Source of the DNA: Pseudomonas benzenivorans
GTDB lineage: Bacteria > Pseudomonadota > Gammaproteobacteria > Pseudomonadales > Pseudomonadaceae
Reading direction: 5' to 3'
NCBI RefSeq assembly: GCF_024397895.1
Contig: NZ_CP073346.1
Coordinates: 1,736,001 to 1,800,000, forward strand
DNA: 64,000 bases
The notes under the pieces were generated by a model. It was not told where the DNA came from, did no database searches, and saw only the letters and a list, made by a program, of their open reading frames with translations. How positions within the stretch are numbered: the stretch's first letter is position 1; each line of letters starts with the position of its first letter. The position numbers were made by a program, and so were the translations under genes. This document shows positions 10,940-23,199 of this stretch, piece after piece.

Positions 10940-11740
10940 ATGCCTGACGTTACCCTGACCACCCTGCAGAGCCTCAAGCAGAGCGGCGAGAAAATCGCCA
11001 TGCTGACCTGCTACGACGCCACCTTCGCCCAGGCCGCCAGCCAGGCGGGGGTCGAGGTGCTGCTGGTCGGCGATTCCCTCGGCATGGTGCTGCAGGGGCA
11101 CGACAGTACCCTGCCGGTGACTGTCGCCGAGATGGCTTACCACACCGCCAGCGTCAAGCGCGGCAACCAGGGCGCACTGATTCTCGTCGACCTGCCCTTT
11201 ATGGCCTATGCCACCACCGAGCAGGCGCTGGCCAACTGCGCGACCCTGATGCAGGCCGGCGCCCACATGGTCAAGCTGGAAGGCGCCGGCTGGCTGGCCG
11301 AGCCGGTGCGTCTGCTGGCCGAGCGTGGCGTGCCCTGCTGCGTCCACCTGGGCCTGACCCCGCAAGCGGTCAACCTGCTCGGCGGCTACAAGGTCCAGGG
11401 GCGCCAGGAGGCTCAGGCACGGCAGATGCGCGCCGACGCCATGGCCCTGGAGCAGGCCGGCGCCGCCATGCTGCTGCTCGAGTGCGTGCCCAGCGAGCTG
11501 GCTGCGGAAATCAGCCAGGCGGTGAAGATTCCGGTGATCGGCATCGGCGCCGGCAGCGCCACCGACGGCCAGGTGCTGGTCCTGCACGACATGCTCGGTC
11601 TGTCCCTGAGCGGTCGCACACCAAAGTTCGTCAAGGATTTCATGGCCGGCCAGAACAGCATTCAGGCCGCCCTCGGCGCCTACGTCCAGGCCGTCAAGAC
11701 ACACAGCTTCCCCGCCCCCGAACACGGATTCTCCATATGA
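10940..11740 (+). CDS. panB: 3-methyl-2-oxobutanoate hydroxymethyltransferase
   Basis: PanB makes ketopantoate from ketoisovalerate and methylene-tetrahydrofolate. The 266-residue protein has [18 protein letters not shown] with metal ligand Asp45, Asp84 in LVDLPF and Glu114 in KLEGAG. A GAGGA ribosome site precedes the ATG. The stop overlaps the panC start (ATGA), marking a panBC operon. The 251 bases before it (10689-10939) hold no gene or clear signal that I can support. Confidence 0.96.
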   Translation: MPDVTLTTLQSLKQSGEKIAMLTCYDATFAQAASQAGVEVLLVGDSLGMVLQGHDSTLPVTVAEMAYHTASVKRGNQGALILVDLPFMAYATTEQALANCATLMQAGAHMVKLEGAGWLAEPVRLLAERGVPCCVHLGLTPQAVNLLGGYKVQGRQEAQARQMRADAMALEQAGAAMLLLECVPSELAAEISQAVKIPVIGIGAGSATDGQVLVLHDMLGLSLSGRTPKFVKDFMAGQNSIQAALGAYVQAVKTHSFPAPEHGFSI

Positions 11741-12597
11741 ATACGGTCAAGACCGTCCGCGACCTGCGCGCTGCCGTGGCCCAGGCGCGGGCCGAGGGCA
11801 AACAGATCGGTTTCGTGCCGACCATGGGCAACCTGCACGCCGGCCATGCCGCGCTGGTGACCAAGGCTGCCCAGCGCGCCGACTTTGTGGTGGCGAGCAT
11901 CTTCGTCAACCCGCTGCAGTTCGGCCCCAGCGAAGACCTCGACAAGTACCCGCGCACCCTCGCCGACGACCAGGAAAAGCTGCTCGGCGCCGGCTGCCAC
12001 CTGCTGTTCGCCCCCAGCGTCGAGGAAATGTACCCCGACGGCATGGGGGACCAGACCCGGGTCAGCGTGCCACGGGTATCCGAAGGCCTGTGTGGCGCCA
12101 GCCGCCCGGGGCACTTCGAGGGCGTGGCCACCGTGGTGACCAAGCTGCTCAACATGGTTCAGCCGGATCTCGCCGTGTTCGGCCAGAAGGACTTCCAGCA
12201 GCTGGCGGTGATCCGCGCCCTGGTCCGCGACCTGAACATGCCGGTACAGATCATCGGCGCGCCTACCGTGCGCGCCGAGGACGGTCTGGCGCTGTCGTCG
12301 CGCAACGGCTACCTGACCCCCGAACAGCGGGTCGTGGCGCCCAACCTGTATCGTGGCCTGCAGCAGATCGCGGCGGCGCTGCGCGAGGGTGACCGCGACT
12401 TTGCCAAGCTGGTCGCCGCCGCTCAGCAGCAACAGCTGGCCGTGGGCTTTCGCCCGGACTACCTGGAGATTCGCGAGGCCAACAGCCTGCGCGCGGCAAC
12501 CGCGGAGGATCGCCAGCTGGTGATTCTGGTCGCCGCCTTCATCGGCAACACCCGATTGATCGACAACCTGGCGCTCGACCTCGACGCCACCCCGTAA
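11737..12597 (+). CDS. panC: Pantothenate synthetase
   Basis: PanC joins pantoate and beta-alanine using ATP. It has 286 residues from the ATG at 11737, which overlaps the panB stop. The frame is open further upstream, but the family N-terminus is [11 protein letters not shown]. The ATP-binding [11 protein letters not shown] places the HIGH-like pair at His34 and His37. [12 protein letters not shown] and SSRNGYL are also typical. Beta-alanine is supplied by PanD encoded just downstream. Confidence 0.96.
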   Translation: MNTVKTVRDLRAAVAQARAEGKQIGFVPTMGNLHAGHAALVTKAAQRADFVVASIFVNPLQFGPSEDLDKYPRTLADDQEKLLGAGCHLLFAPSVEEMYPDGMGDQTRVSVPRVSEGLCGASRPGHFEGVATVVTKLLNMVQPDLAVFGQKDFQQLAVIRALVRDLNMPVQIIGAPTVRAEDGLALSSRNGYLTPEQRVVAPNLYRGLQQIAAALREGDRDFAKLVAAAQQQQLAVGFRPDYLEIREANSLRAATAEDRQLVILVAAFIGNTRLIDNLALDLDATP

Positions 12598-12678
12598 CCC
12601 GGCGCCCCGCTCCTGCGCCGGCCACTCGAGCCGCGCGCACGGAGCAGGGCCGCCCTTGGAAACGTTCAGGAGAACGCC

Positions 12679-13059
12679 ATGCACGCGATCATGCTCAAGG
12701 CCAAACTGCACCGCGCCGAAGTCACCCACGCCGTACTCGACTACGAAGGCTCCTGCGCCATCGACGGCGAGTGGCTGGACCTGGCCGGCATCCACGAGTA
12801 CGAGCAGATTCAGATCTACAACATCGACAATGGCGAACGCTTCACCACCTACGCCATTCGTGGCGAAGCCGGCTCGCGGATGATCTCGGTGAACGGTGCG
12901 GCGGCGCACAAGGCCAAGGTCGGCGACCGGGTGATCATCTGCGCCTACGCCCAGTACAGCGAGGCCGAGCTGGCCAGCTTCAAACCGCGCATGCTGTACA
13001 TGGCGCCGGGCAACGAACTGAGCCACACCAGCAACGCCATTCCGTTGCAGGTTGCCTGA
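12679..13059 (+). CDS. panD: Aspartate 1-decarboxylase (pyruvoyl-dependent)
   Basis: PanD makes beta-alanine from aspartate. The 126-residue proenzyme has the self-cleavage site Gly24-Ser25 (YEGSCAID), where the pyruvoyl group forms from Ser25. Lys9 (MLKAKLHRA) is the expected active-site residue. A CAGGAG ribosome site precedes the ATG. It is the third gene of the pan cluster, 81 bases after panC, and a terminator follows. Confidence 0.96.
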   Translation: MHAIMLKAKLHRAEVTHAVLDYEGSCAIDGEWLDLAGIHEYEQIQIYNIDNGERFTTYAIRGEAGSRMISVNGAAAHKAKVGDRVIICAYAQYSEAELASFKPRMLYMAPGNELSHTSNAIPLQVA

Positions 13060-13083
13060 GGCGGCGCCCCGCCGGTTACACTG

Positions 13084-13119
13084 AAAGCCCGGACACGACC
13101 TGTGCTCCGGGCTTTTTAT
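13084..13119 (+). terminator. Intrinsic terminator after panD
   Basis: The stem AAAGCCCGGA...TCCGGGCTTT with a following T-run lies 25 bases after the panD stop and ends the pan transcript before pgi. Confidence 0.85.
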
Positions 13120-13169
13120 TGCCTCAAGATCGATCTCCAGTGAACGCACACGCAGAAGGAAGCCCCGCA

Positions 13170-14834
13170 ATGGCGTACTACCAGCAACCGCTCGATGTCA
13201 CCGCACTGCCCGCCTGGCAGGCACTGCAAGGCCATAGAGCCGACTTGCAGGACTTCAGCATGCGCGAGGCGTTCAACGCGGATTCGCAGCGCTTCGAGCA
13301 ACTGTCGCTGAGCAGTTGCGGGCTGTTTCTCGACTATTCGAAGAACCTGATCACCTACGAGACCCGTGACCTGCTGGTGCAACTGGCAAGAGAATGCGGG
13401 CTGCAGCCGGCGATCGACGCGCTGTTCGACGGCAAGCCGATCAACGCCTCGGAGGACCGACCGGCCCTGCATACCGCCTTGCGCCGGCCGATCGGCGACC
13501 AGGTGCTGGTCGACGGCGTCGACGTGATGCCCGAGGTGCACCGCGTGCTGCACCAGATGACCGAGCTGGTTGGGCGGGTGCATGACGGCCTATGGCGCGG
13601 CTACAGCGAGAAGCCCATCACCGACGTGGTCAACATCGGCATCGGCGGCTCCTTCCTCGGCCCCCAGCTGGTCTCCGAGGCGCTGCTGCCGTTCGCCCAG
13701 CGCGGCGTGCGCTGCCATTACCTGGCCAATATCGATGGCAGTTCATTCCACGAGCTGGCGGCCAAGCTGCGCGCGGAAACCACCCTGTTCATCGTCTCGT
13801 CCAAGTCCTTCAGCACCCTGGAAACCCTGAAGAACGCCCAGGCCGCGCGCCGCTGGTACCTGGCCCAGGGCGGCACCGAGGCCGAGCTGTACCGCCACTT
13901 CATCGCGGTGTCGAGCAACCGCGAAGCGGCGGTGGCCTTCGGCATCCACGAGGAAAACATCCTGCCGATGTGGGACTGGGTCGGCGGGCGCTACTCGCTG
14001 TGGTCGGCCATCGGCCTGCCGATCGCCATGTCCATCGGCATGTCCAACTTCAAGGAGCTGCTGTCCGGCGCCTACAACATGGACGAGCATTTCCGCAGCG
14101 CGCCCTTCGAGCAGAACATGCCGGTGCTCATGGCGCTGCTGGGCATCTGGTACGGCAACTTCTGGGGCGCCCAGACCCAGGCGATCCTGCCGTACGACCA
14201 TTACCTGCGCAACATCACCAAGCACCTGCAGCAGCTGGACATGGAGTCCAACGGCAAGCGCGTGCTGCAGGATGGCCGCCCCGTACCCTGCGCCACCGGT
14301 CCGGTGATCTGGGGCGGGGTGGGCTGCAACGGCCAGCACGCCTATCACCAGTTGCTGCACCAGGGCACCGCGCTGATCCCGGCCGACTTCATCGTGCCGG
14401 TGGTCAGCTACAACCCGGTGGCCGACCACCACCAGTGGCTGTACGCCAACTGCCTGTCGCAGAGCCAGGCGCTGATGCTCGGCAAGACCCAGGCCGAAGC
14501 CGAGGCGGAACTGCGCGCCAAGGGCCTGGACGAGGACGAGGTGCAGCGCCTGGCGCCGCACAAGGTGATTCCCGGCAACCGGCCGAGCAACACCCTGGTG
14601 ATGGAACGGGTCAGCCCGCGCCGTCTCGGCGCCCTGGTGGCCCTGTACGAGCACAAGGTCTTCGCCCAGAGCGCGATCTGGGGCATCAACGCCTTCGACC
14701 AGTGGGGCGTGGAGCTGGGCAAGGAGCTGGGCAAGAACGTCTACTCGCGCCTGCTGAGCAGCGAACCGGGGCCGGCCGAGGACCCCTCCACCCAGGGTCT
14801 GATCGACTTCTTCCGCGCTCGGCACCGCGGCTGA
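13170..14834 (+). CDS. pgi: Glucose-6-phosphate isomerase
   Basis: Pgi interconverts glucose 6-phosphate and fructose 6-phosphate. The ATG at 13170 follows AGAAGGA and gives 554 residues, the usual length; upstream in-frame sequence overlapping panD is not coding for this protein. Motifs include the phosphate-binding [33 protein letters not shown] and the C-terminal [15 protein letters not shown] signature. It stands as a separate unit after the panD terminator. Confidence 0.96.
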   Translation: MAYYQQPLDVTALPAWQALQGHRADLQDFSMREAFNADSQRFEQLSLSSCGLFLDYSKNLITYETRDLLVQLARECGLQPAIDALFDGKPINASEDRPALHTALRRPIGDQVLVDGVDVMPEVHRVLHQMTELVGRVHDGLWRGYSEKPITDVVNIGIGGSFLGPQLVSEALLPFAQRGVRCHYLANIDGSSFHELAAKLRAETTLFIVSSKSFSTLETLKNAQAARRWYLAQGGTEAELYRHFIAVSSNREAAVAFGIHEENILPMWDWVGGRYSLWSAIGLPIAMSIGMSNFKELLSGAYNMDEHFRSAPFEQNMPVLMALLGIWYGNFWGAQTQAILPYDHYLRNITKHLQQLDMESNGKRVLQDGRPVPCATGPVIWGGVGCNGQHAYHQLLHQGTALIPADFIVPVVSYNPVADHHQWLYANCLSQSQALMLGKTQAEAEAELRAKGLDEDEVQRLAPHKVIPGNRPSNTLVMERVSPRRLGALVALYEHKVFAQSAIWGINAFDQWGVELGKELGKNVYSRLLSSEPGPAEDPSTQGLIDFFRARHRG

Positions 14835-14955
14835 AGCCCGCCACGACCCGGTTCCGACCGGGCCCTTGGCGCAGCGCGGCGACGCTTGAACCCGGCCGCC
14901 ACAGGGGTGCTAACCTTACGGACATCGCGGACACAACCAGACAAAAGGACCCGCC

Positions 14956-16893
<1,938 letters not shown>

Positions 16894-17180
16894 AACGCCC
16901 CACCATTCCCCCAGTCGCCCTCCCAAGGGCGGCTGCGAGGGACATTCGACCTGCGGCCGAGCTGCGTCCAGCCCCTCCCCCAGTCATACACGACTCTCCC
17001 CATGCGCCCCATTGGCACCGCCGAAGCGCGCTAAAACGTTATCGCTCGATGGGCACGACGGCGCTGAGAGCGGCCTTGCCGGCTGAGCAATGGTTTCACG
17101 CGCTGGCCGCCGGCAAAGCCTCTGTGCCAACATAACGCCCCTTCGCGGTCTGCCGCGCCCGTCATTCGTGAGGATCGATC

Positions 17181-18359
17181 ATGCAAGAAGTCGCCATCGT
17201 CGCCGCCACCCGCACCGCCATCGGCAGCTTCCAGGGCTCGCTGGCCGGTATTCCGGCCGTAGAACTGGGTGCCGCGGTGATCCGACGCCTGCTCGAACAG
17301 ACCGGCCTGAACGGCGCCGAGGTCGACGAGGTGATCCTCGGCCAGGTGCTCACCGCCGGTGCCGGGCAGAATCCCGCGCGCCAGGCGGCGATCCTCGCCG
17401 ACCTGCCCCACGCCGTACCGGCGCTGACCCTGAACAAGGTCTGCGGCTCGGGGCTCAAGGCCCTGCACCTGGGCGCCCAGGCGATTCGCTGCGGCGATGC
17501 CGAGGTCATCATCGCCGGCGGCATGGAGAACATGAGCCTGGCGCCCCACGTTGTACCCAACATGCGCAGCGGCCTGCGCATGGGCCACGGCAAGCTGATA
17601 GACACCATGATCCATGACGGCCTGTGGGACGCCTTCAACGACTACCACATGGGCATCACCGCCGAGAACCTGGTGGACAAGTACAGCATCAGCCGCGAGG
17701 AGCAGGACGCCTTCGCCGCCGCCTCGCAGCGCAAGGCCGCCGCGGCCATCGAGTCGGGCCGCTTCGCGGATGAGATCACCCCGATTCTGATTCCCCAGCG
17801 CAAGGGCGAGCCGAAGTCCTTCGCCACTGACGAGCAACCCCGCGCCGGCACCACCCCGGAATCCCTGGCCGCCCTCAAGCCGGCGTTCAAGAAGGACGGC
17901 AGCGTCACCTCCGGCAATGCCTCCAGCCTCAACGACGGCGCCGCCGCGGTGTTGCTGATGAGCGCGGCCAAGGCCGAGGCCCTCGGCCTGCCGGTGCTGG
18001 CGCGCGTAAAAGCCTATGCCAACGCCGGGGTCGACCCGGCGATCATGGGCATCGCCCCGGTCTCGGCCACCCGCCGCTGCCTGGACAAGGCCGGCTGGAG
18101 CCTCGCGCAACTGGACCTGATCGAGGCCAACGAGGCCTTCGCCGCCCAGGCCCTGGCGGTCGGCCAGGAACTGGGCTGGGATGCCGACAAGGTCAACGTC
18201 AACGGTGGCGCCATCGCCCTGGGCCACCCGATCGGCGGCTCCGGCTGCCGGGTACTGGTGACCCTGCTACACGAAATGATCAAGCGCGACGCCAAGAAGG
18301 GCCTAGCCACCCTGTGCATCGGCGGCGGTCAGGGCGTGGCCCTGGCCATCGAACGCTAA
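17181..18359 (+). CDS. atoB: Acetyl-CoA acetyltransferase (thiolase II)
   Basis: This 392-residue thiolase condenses or cleaves acetoacetyl-CoA. The nucleophile is Cys88 ([11 protein letters not shown]). The C-terminal His is in [15 protein letters not shown] and the second Cys is in [16 protein letters not shown] precedes the start. The 287 bases after acs (16894-17180) carry no gene or strong signal. It may channel the acetyl-CoA made by Acs, but the promoter arrangement is not clear. The exact family (AtoB or PhaA-like) cannot be settled by eye. Confidence 0.9.
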   Translation: MQEVAIVAATRTAIGSFQGSLAGIPAVELGAAVIRRLLEQTGLNGAEVDEVILGQVLTAGAGQNPARQAAILADLPHAVPALTLNKVCGSGLKALHLGAQAIRCGDAEVIIAGGMENMSLAPHVVPNMRSGLRMGHGKLIDTMIHDGLWDAFNDYHMGITAENLVDKYSISREEQDAFAAASQRKAAAAIESGRFADEITPILIPQRKGEPKSFATDEQPRAGTTPESLAALKPAFKKDGSVTSGNASSLNDGAAAVLLMSAAKAEALGLPVLARVKAYANAGVDPAIMGIAPVSATRRCLDKAGWSLAQLDLIEANEAFAAQALAVGQELGWDADKVNVNGGAIALGHPIGGSGCRVLVTLLHEMIKRDAKKGLATLCIGGGQGVALAIER

Positions 18360-18382
18360 GCCCTGCCACTGCGCGACTGAAC

Positions 18383-18417
18383 GCCGGCGACGCCTCGACA
18401 GGGGCCGCCGGCTTTTT
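18383..18417 (+). terminator. Intrinsic terminator after the thiolase gene
   Basis: GCCGGCG and CGCCGGC arms around a 16-base loop are followed by TTTTT, 24 bases after the thiolase stop. Confidence 0.75.
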
Positions 18418-18457
18418 CTTGCTAAACTGCGCGCCTCCTCTTTCCGAGCCGCCGCGC

Positions 18458-19474
18458 ATGACCTCTCTCGATCAGGCGCTGCGCGCCGCCCTTCATACTC
18501 GCCAACCGCTGCTCGATGAACTGCACCAGCAAGGCACCGACTGTTATCGCCTGTTCCACGGCAGCCAGGAAGGCGCCGGCGGCCTGACGCTGGACCGCTA
18601 CGGCCCGCAACTGCTGGTACAGAGTTTTCACCAGAGCCTCGAACGCGATCAGCTGCTGCGCCTGGCCGAGAATTGCCGCGAGCACCTCAACGAGCCCCTG
18701 CTGCTGGTCTACAACGACCGCTCCCAGGGTAATTCCCGAGTCGACCGGCAGGACCCGGTCTACCGTGCCGAGGACGCGGCCCTGGACGACCTGGTCGGCC
18801 ACGAGTGGGGACTCAACTATCGGGTGCGCGGCCGCCATGCCGGCCAGGACCCGCTGCTGTTTCTCGACCTGCGCAATGCCCGCGGCTGGGTCAAGGCTCA
18901 CAGTGCCGACAAGTCCGTGCTCAACCTGTTCGCCTACACCTGTGGCGTCGGTCTCGCCGCCAGCGCTGGCGGCGCCCGCGAATCGCTCAACCTGGACTTC
19001 GCCGAAGGCAACCTGGCGGTCGGCCGCGAGAATGCCGCGCTCAACCCCGAGCTGCCGCCGATGCAGTTCATCCAGTCGGACTACTTTCCGGCCATCCGCC
19101 AACTGGCCGGCCTGCCGGTGGCCCAGCGCCGTGGCCACCCGCTGCCCAGCTACCCGCGCCTGGCCGCGCGCCAGTTCGACCTGGTATTTCTCGACCCGCC
19201 GGCCTGGGCCAAGAGCGCCTTCGGCACCGTCGACCTGCTGCGCGACTACCAGAGCCTGCTCAAGCCGGCGATCCTCGCCACCGCCGCCGACGGCGTGCTG
19301 GTGTGTTGCAACAACCTGGCGAAGGTCGCCCTCGCCGACTGGCGCGAGCAGGTGCTGCGCTGCGCCGACAAGCTCGGCCGTCCGGTGCGCGACTGCCAGG
19401 TGCTGGCGCCGGCGGCCGACTTTCCCTCACTGGACGGCCAACCGCCGCTGAAAACCCTGATCCTGAGATTCTGA
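18458..19474 (+). CDS. Class I SAM-dependent methyltransferase, RlmI/RlmK-like
   Basis: The ATG at 18458 gives a 338-residue protein beginning MTSLDQALRAAL. It has an RlmI-type middle region (GLTLDRYGPQLLVQ), a SAM-binding region (KSVLNLFAYTCGVGLAAS) and the LVFLDPPAWAKS motif of RNA methyltransferases. A 23S rRNA 5-methylcytosine or similar role is inferred from this architecture. There is no clear N-terminal PUA domain, unlike E. coli RlmI, so the target may differ. Confidence 0.82.
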   Translation: MTSLDQALRAALHTRQPLLDELHQQGTDCYRLFHGSQEGAGGLTLDRYGPQLLVQSFHQSLERDQLLRLAENCREHLNEPLLLVYNDRSQGNSRVDRQDPVYRAEDAALDDLVGHEWGLNYRVRGRHAGQDPLLFLDLRNARGWVKAHSADKSVLNLFAYTCGVGLAASAGGARESLNLDFAEGNLAVGRENAALNPELPPMQFIQSDYFPAIRQLAGLPVAQRRGHPLPSYPRLAARQFDLVFLDPPAWAKSAFGTVDLLRDYQSLLKPAILATAADGVLVCCNNLAKVALADWREQVLRCADKLGRPVRDCQVLAPAADFPSLDGQPPLKTLILRF

Positions 19475-19576
19475 GCGGCTTGCAGGCGATGCAAAAGCCG
19501 CAGCAGCAGGCATTTTGAACCACCAGCCCGTGCCATACTCCAAGGCGTTTCTCGTCGGGAAAGTTGACGCCTCATC

Positions 19577-22474
19577 ATGCACAAAGGACTGAAACGCGCC
19601 GCTGGCGCCTTGTTGATCGCCGCCCTGTTCTACGGCCTGCTGGGTTATCTGATCCTGCCCGGGGTCGCCCTGCGCATCGCCAACCAGCAACTGATGCACT
19701 ACAGCAATCAGCCCGCCAGCCTGGAGCGCCTGCAGTTCGACCCCGTGCGCCTGGAGCTCAGCCTGTGGGGCCTGAGAGTCGGCGAGGCGGACCCGGCGCC
19801 GCTGGCCTTCGAACGCCTGTCGGCCGACCTTGAACTCGACAGCCTGTGGGGCGGCGCCCTGCACCTGGCGCGAGTCGAGCTGGAAAAGCCCCACGCCGAG
19901 GTGCGCTTCGACCGCCAGGGCCGACTCAACCTCAGCCAGCTGTTCAAGCTGCCCGAGCCCACGCCACCCGAAGAGCCACAAGCATCCAGCGAGCCTTTCG
20001 CCCTGCGCATCGATGCCTTGCACCTGAGCGGCGGCAATTTCAGGTTCCAGGACCTGCGCCCGAGCGAGCCTGTCGAGGTGCTCTATGACAATCTCAACCT
20101 CGAGCTGCGCAACCTCAGTACCCTGGCCGAGGAACAGGCCGAGCTGACCCTGAGCGCCAACGCCCCACGAGGTGGAAACATCGAGTGGCGCGGCCAGCTC
20201 AGCCTGGTGCCGCTCAGTTCCAGCGGCCACTTGCAGCTGCGCGACGCGCGCCTCGCGGATATCTGGCCCTACGTGCGCGACGCCCTGCCCCTGGTGCTGG
20301 AACAAGGCCGACTCAGCCTGGCCAGCGACTATCGACTGAGCCTGGCCGACGGCCTGCAGCTCAACCTGGAGAATGCCCAGGCGAGCGTCGCGCCTCTCGC
20401 CCTCAAGGCAGCGGATGGCCGCGCGCTGGTGAAGCTGGCGCGCCTGGACATCGCCGACACCCGTGTCGACCTGGGCAAGCGTCAGCTGCGCATCGGCACG
20501 CTGCGCAGCCAGAAGCTGGAAACCTGGGCGGCGCGCGAGGCCGATGGCCAGCTGGACTGGCTGAAGCTGCTGGCGCCCGATGCCGGCTCGGCGGCCAAGG
20601 CCGCGCCGGCCCAGCAGACGCCCGGCAAGGCCTGGCAGGTGCTGCTGGCCGACGCGCAACTGCGCGATTACCGCGTCCACCTGGCCGATCGGGTTCCGCA
20701 GCCGGCGGTCGAGCTGATGCTCGGCCCACTGGACCTCGACCTCAAGGACTTCGACAGCCGTGGTACGGCGCCCTTCAACCTGCGCCTGGACACCGGCGTG
20801 GGCGGCAAAGGCCGGCTGAAAGCCGAGGGCCAGGTGCAACTGAGCCCCACCGCCGCCGAGCTGCAGATCAGCAGCCGCGACATCGACCTGCGCCCGGCCC
20901 AGGCCTACCTCAGCCCCCTACTGCGCCTGGAGCTGCGCAGCGGCCAGCTCGCCAGCGACCTCAAGCTGGTCCTCAACGGCACCGCACCCCTGGCGTTCGC
21001 CGTGACCGGCAGCGCCCAGGTCAACGGGCTGCACAGCCTCGACACCCTCAAGGAACGCGACTTCGTGCGCTGGCAGCGGCTCGAACTGGATGGCCTCGAC
21101 TATCGCCACGGCGAGCGTCTGAGCATCGGCCAAGTGAAGCTACAGCAGCCCTACGGGCGCTTCATCGTCAACGAGGACCTGACCACCAACCTCAACGACC
21201 TGATGATCACCCAGCCCAAGCCAACGGCCGCGCAGAACTCTGCCCGATCGAGCGACACCCAAGGCAAACCACTGGCGATCCGTATCGGCGAGATCACCAT
21301 CGCAGAGGGTTCGGCCAATTTCGCCGACTTCAGCCTGACCCCCAACTTCGCCACCGCCATCCAGCAGCTCAACGGCCGCATCGGCACCCTCGACAGCCGC
21401 AGCGCCGCGCCGGCCAGCGTGGCCATCAGCGGAAAGGTCGACCGCTATGCCCCGGTGAGCATCAACGGCAGCCTCAATCCGTTCAACCCGCTGGACAGTC
21501 TGGATATCACCAGTCAGTTCAAGCAGGTCGAACTGACCACCTTGACCCCCTATTCCGGCAAGTTCGCCGGTTACCGCATCCGCAAGGGCCGGCTCAACCT
21601 GGATCTGCACTACCGCATCGACAAGGGCCAGCTCAAGGCCGAGAACAACGTGGTGGTCGAGCAGCTGCAGCTGGGTGAGCAGGTCGACAGCCCCAGCGCC
21701 GTCGATCTGCCGGTCCGCCTGGCAGTGGCCCTGCTCAAGGACTCGGACGGCAGGATCGCCATCCAGCTGCCGGTGCAGGGCAACCTCAACAGCCCCGACT
21801 TCGACGTCATGCCGATTGTCTGGAAGACCCTGCGCGGCCTGGTGGCGCGTGCCGTGCAGGCGCCGTTCAAGTTTCTCGGCGGTCTGGTCACCACGGGCTC
21901 GCAGCAGGACCTCAGCAGCGTGCCGTTCGCCCCGGGCAGCGCCACCCTCGATACCGCGGCTACGGCTGGCCTGGACACCCTGGCCAGCGCCCTGCAGCAG
22001 CGCCCAACACTGCGACTGGAAGTCGAAGGCCTTAGCGCCCCCGGCAGCGATGGGCCGCCGCTGGCCGAGCAACGCCTGCACCGTGCCTACCAGTCCGCCT
22101 ACCAGAAGCTGCTGCAGGGGCGTGGCGAAACCGTGCCGGATGACCCGGCCCAACTGCAGGTTCCCGAGGACGAGAAGCGCGCGCTGCTCGAGGGCATCTA
22201 CCGCAGCCGCCTGAAGCAGCAACCGCCGGCCGAGTGGGCGCAACTGGACGAGGCGCAGCGCGCCGCCAAGCTGGCCGAGGCCGTGCTGCAGTCCTGGTCG
22301 CAGAGCAAGCTGCTGCTGCGCCAGCTGGGTCAGGAGCGCGCCGCCAGCATCAAGGCCTACCTGGTCGATCAGGGCGGCCTGGCCCAGGAGCGCATCTACC
22401 TGCTCGACGTCGGCCTGGGCGACCCCGGCGCCGATGGTCGAGTGGCCACCCCACTGCACCTCGATAGCGAATAG
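19577..22474 (+). CDS. DUF748 (AsmA-like) envelope protein with OmpA-like C-terminal segment
   Basis: The protein has 965 residues. An N-terminal membrane anchor spans about residues 10-30, followed by a long periplasmic region of amphipathic beta-type repeats (for example LDLKDFDSRGTAPFNLRLDTG). Around 778-830 it resembles an OmpA C-terminal domain (PFAPGSATLD... RLEVEG... PLAEQRLHRAY). The tail is helical. DUF748 proteins are related to AsmA/TamB-type proteins of the Gram-negative envelope; the precise role is not known. It begins an envelope cluster with the three DUF2845 genes, 12 bases from the first of them. Confidence 0.85.
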   Translation: MHKGLKRAAGALLIAALFYGLLGYLILPGVALRIANQQLMHYSNQPASLERLQFDPVRLELSLWGLRVGEADPAPLAFERLSADLELDSLWGGALHLARVELEKPHAEVRFDRQGRLNLSQLFKLPEPTPPEEPQASSEPFALRIDALHLSGGNFRFQDLRPSEPVEVLYDNLNLELRNLSTLAEEQAELTLSANAPRGGNIEWRGQLSLVPLSSSGHLQLRDARLADIWPYVRDALPLVLEQGRLSLASDYRLSLADGLQLNLENAQASVAPLALKAADGRALVKLARLDIADTRVDLGKRQLRIGTLRSQKLETWAAREADGQLDWLKLLAPDAGSAAKAAPAQQTPGKAWQVLLADAQLRDYRVHLADRVPQPAVELMLGPLDLDLKDFDSRGTAPFNLRLDTGVGGKGRLKAEGQVQLSPTAAELQISSRDIDLRPAQAYLSPLLRLELRSGQLASDLKLVLNGTAPLAFAVTGSAQVNGLHSLDTLKERDFVRWQRLELDGLDYRHGERLSIGQVKLQQPYGRFIVNEDLTTNLNDLMITQPKPTAAQNSARSSDTQGKPLAIRIGEITIAEGSANFADFSLTPNFATAIQQLNGRIGTLDSRSAAPASVAISGKVDRYAPVSINGSLNPFNPLDSLDITSQFKQVELTTLTPYSGKFAGYRIRKGRLNLDLHYRIDKGQLKAENNVVVEQLQLGEQVDSPSAVDLPVRLAVALLKDSDGRIAIQLPVQGNLNSPDFDVMPIVWKTLRGLVARAVQAPFKFLGGLVTTGSQQDLSSVPFAPGSATLDTAATAGLDTLASALQQRPTLRLEVEGLSAPGSDGPPLAEQRLHRAYQSAYQKLLQGRGETVPDDPAQLQVPEDEKRALLEGIYRSRLKQQPPAEWAQLDEAQRAAKLAEAVLQSWSQSKLLLRQLGQERAASIKAYLVDQGGLAQERIYLLDVGLGDPGADGRVATPLHLDSE

Positions 22475-22486
22475 GCTGAAGCGGTG

Positions 22487-22774
22487 ATGACCATGAAAAG
22501 CTTCACTCTGGCCCTGCTAATGGGCTGCGCCGCCTGGGCCCAGGCCGACACCCTGCGCTGCGGCAGCCAGCTGGTCAGCCTCGGCGACCGCAGCTTCGAG
22601 GTGCAGCAGAAGTGCGGCGAACCGGCCTTCCGTGACCTGGTCGGTTACACCCTGGGCCCCTATGACCGGCGCGAGTTCAAGATCGAGGAATGGGTCTACG
22701 GCCCCAACAACGGCGTGCTGAGCATTCTCACCTTCGAAGGCAACCGCCTGATCCGCATCGAACGGCGACGCTAG
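22487..22774 (+). CDS. DUF2845 family secreted protein, copy 1
   Basis: The protein has about 95 residues, beginning MTMKSFTLALLMGCAAWAQA. A Sec signal peptide is expected to be cut after AQA, leaving about 75 residues in the periplasm. Conserved elements are LRCGSQLVS, VQQKCGEP, EEWVYGPNNG and LTFEGNRLIRIE. The two cysteines (LRC and KCGE) probably form a disulfide. A GTG one codon upstream and an ATG two codons downstream are alternative starts. The function is unknown. It lies 12 bases after the DUF748 gene and is probably co-transcribed. Confidence 0.85.
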   Translation: MTMKSFTLALLMGCAAWAQADTLRCGSQLVSLGDRSFEVQQKCGEPAFRDLVGYTLGPYDRREFKIEEWVYGPNNGVLSILTFEGNRLIRIERRR

Positions 22775-22836
22775 CGCTGACGCACGGCCGCTCCTGGGTA
22801 TAGGCTGGGGTCTCCATGGCAACTTGCGGTCGCACG

Positions 22837-23136
22837 ATGAAATATCCCCTCTTCCTCCTGGCGTTGATCCTGTCGACCGGCGTCGACGCGGCCTCGACCC
22901 TGCGTTGCGGCAGCGATCTGGTCAGCCGCGACGACAGCAGCGCCGAGGTCCTCGACAAATGCGGCGAACCGGTCAGTCGCGACTTCCTCGGCTACCGCGA
23001 AGTGCAGGACTATTACGGCTTTCGCCACGAAGTGACGGTCGAGGAATGGACCTACGGCCCGCGCAACGGCATGTACCACTTCCTGCGTTTCGAGGGCAAT
23101 CGCCTGGAGCGCATCGACAGCGAACGGGGCCACTGA
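22837..23136 (+). CDS. DUF2845 family secreted protein, copy 2
   Basis: The protein has 99 residues with a signal peptide (MKYPLFLLALILSTGVDA). It shares LRCGSDLVS, VLDKCGEPVSRDFLGY, EEWTYGPRNGM and FEGNRLERIDSERG with its neighbours. It has an insertion (VQDYYGFRHE) before the EEW motif. An in-frame ATG at 22816 would add seven residues (MATCGRT). That start has a GGGG run upstream but makes a less typical signal sequence. The function is unknown. Confidence 0.83.
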   Translation: MKYPLFLLALILSTGVDAASTLRCGSDLVSRDDSSAEVLDKCGEPVSRDFLGYREVQDYYGFRHEVTVEEWTYGPRNGMYHFLRFEGNRLERIDSERGH

Positions 23137-23199
23137 CAAACGCCAAGCCGGCTGCTAGTCTCGCCGCTTCTTCTGGACCTGGAACAAGGAAGCTCCATC

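Noticed and set aside
12771..13169. N-terminal extension of pgi back into panD
   Set aside because: The extension overlaps panD and its terminator; the ATG at 13170 has a good ribosome site and gives the family length.
14848..14863. CCCGGT-TCCG-ACCGGG hairpin after pgi
   Set aside because: A short stem with no T-run; not strong enough to call a terminator.
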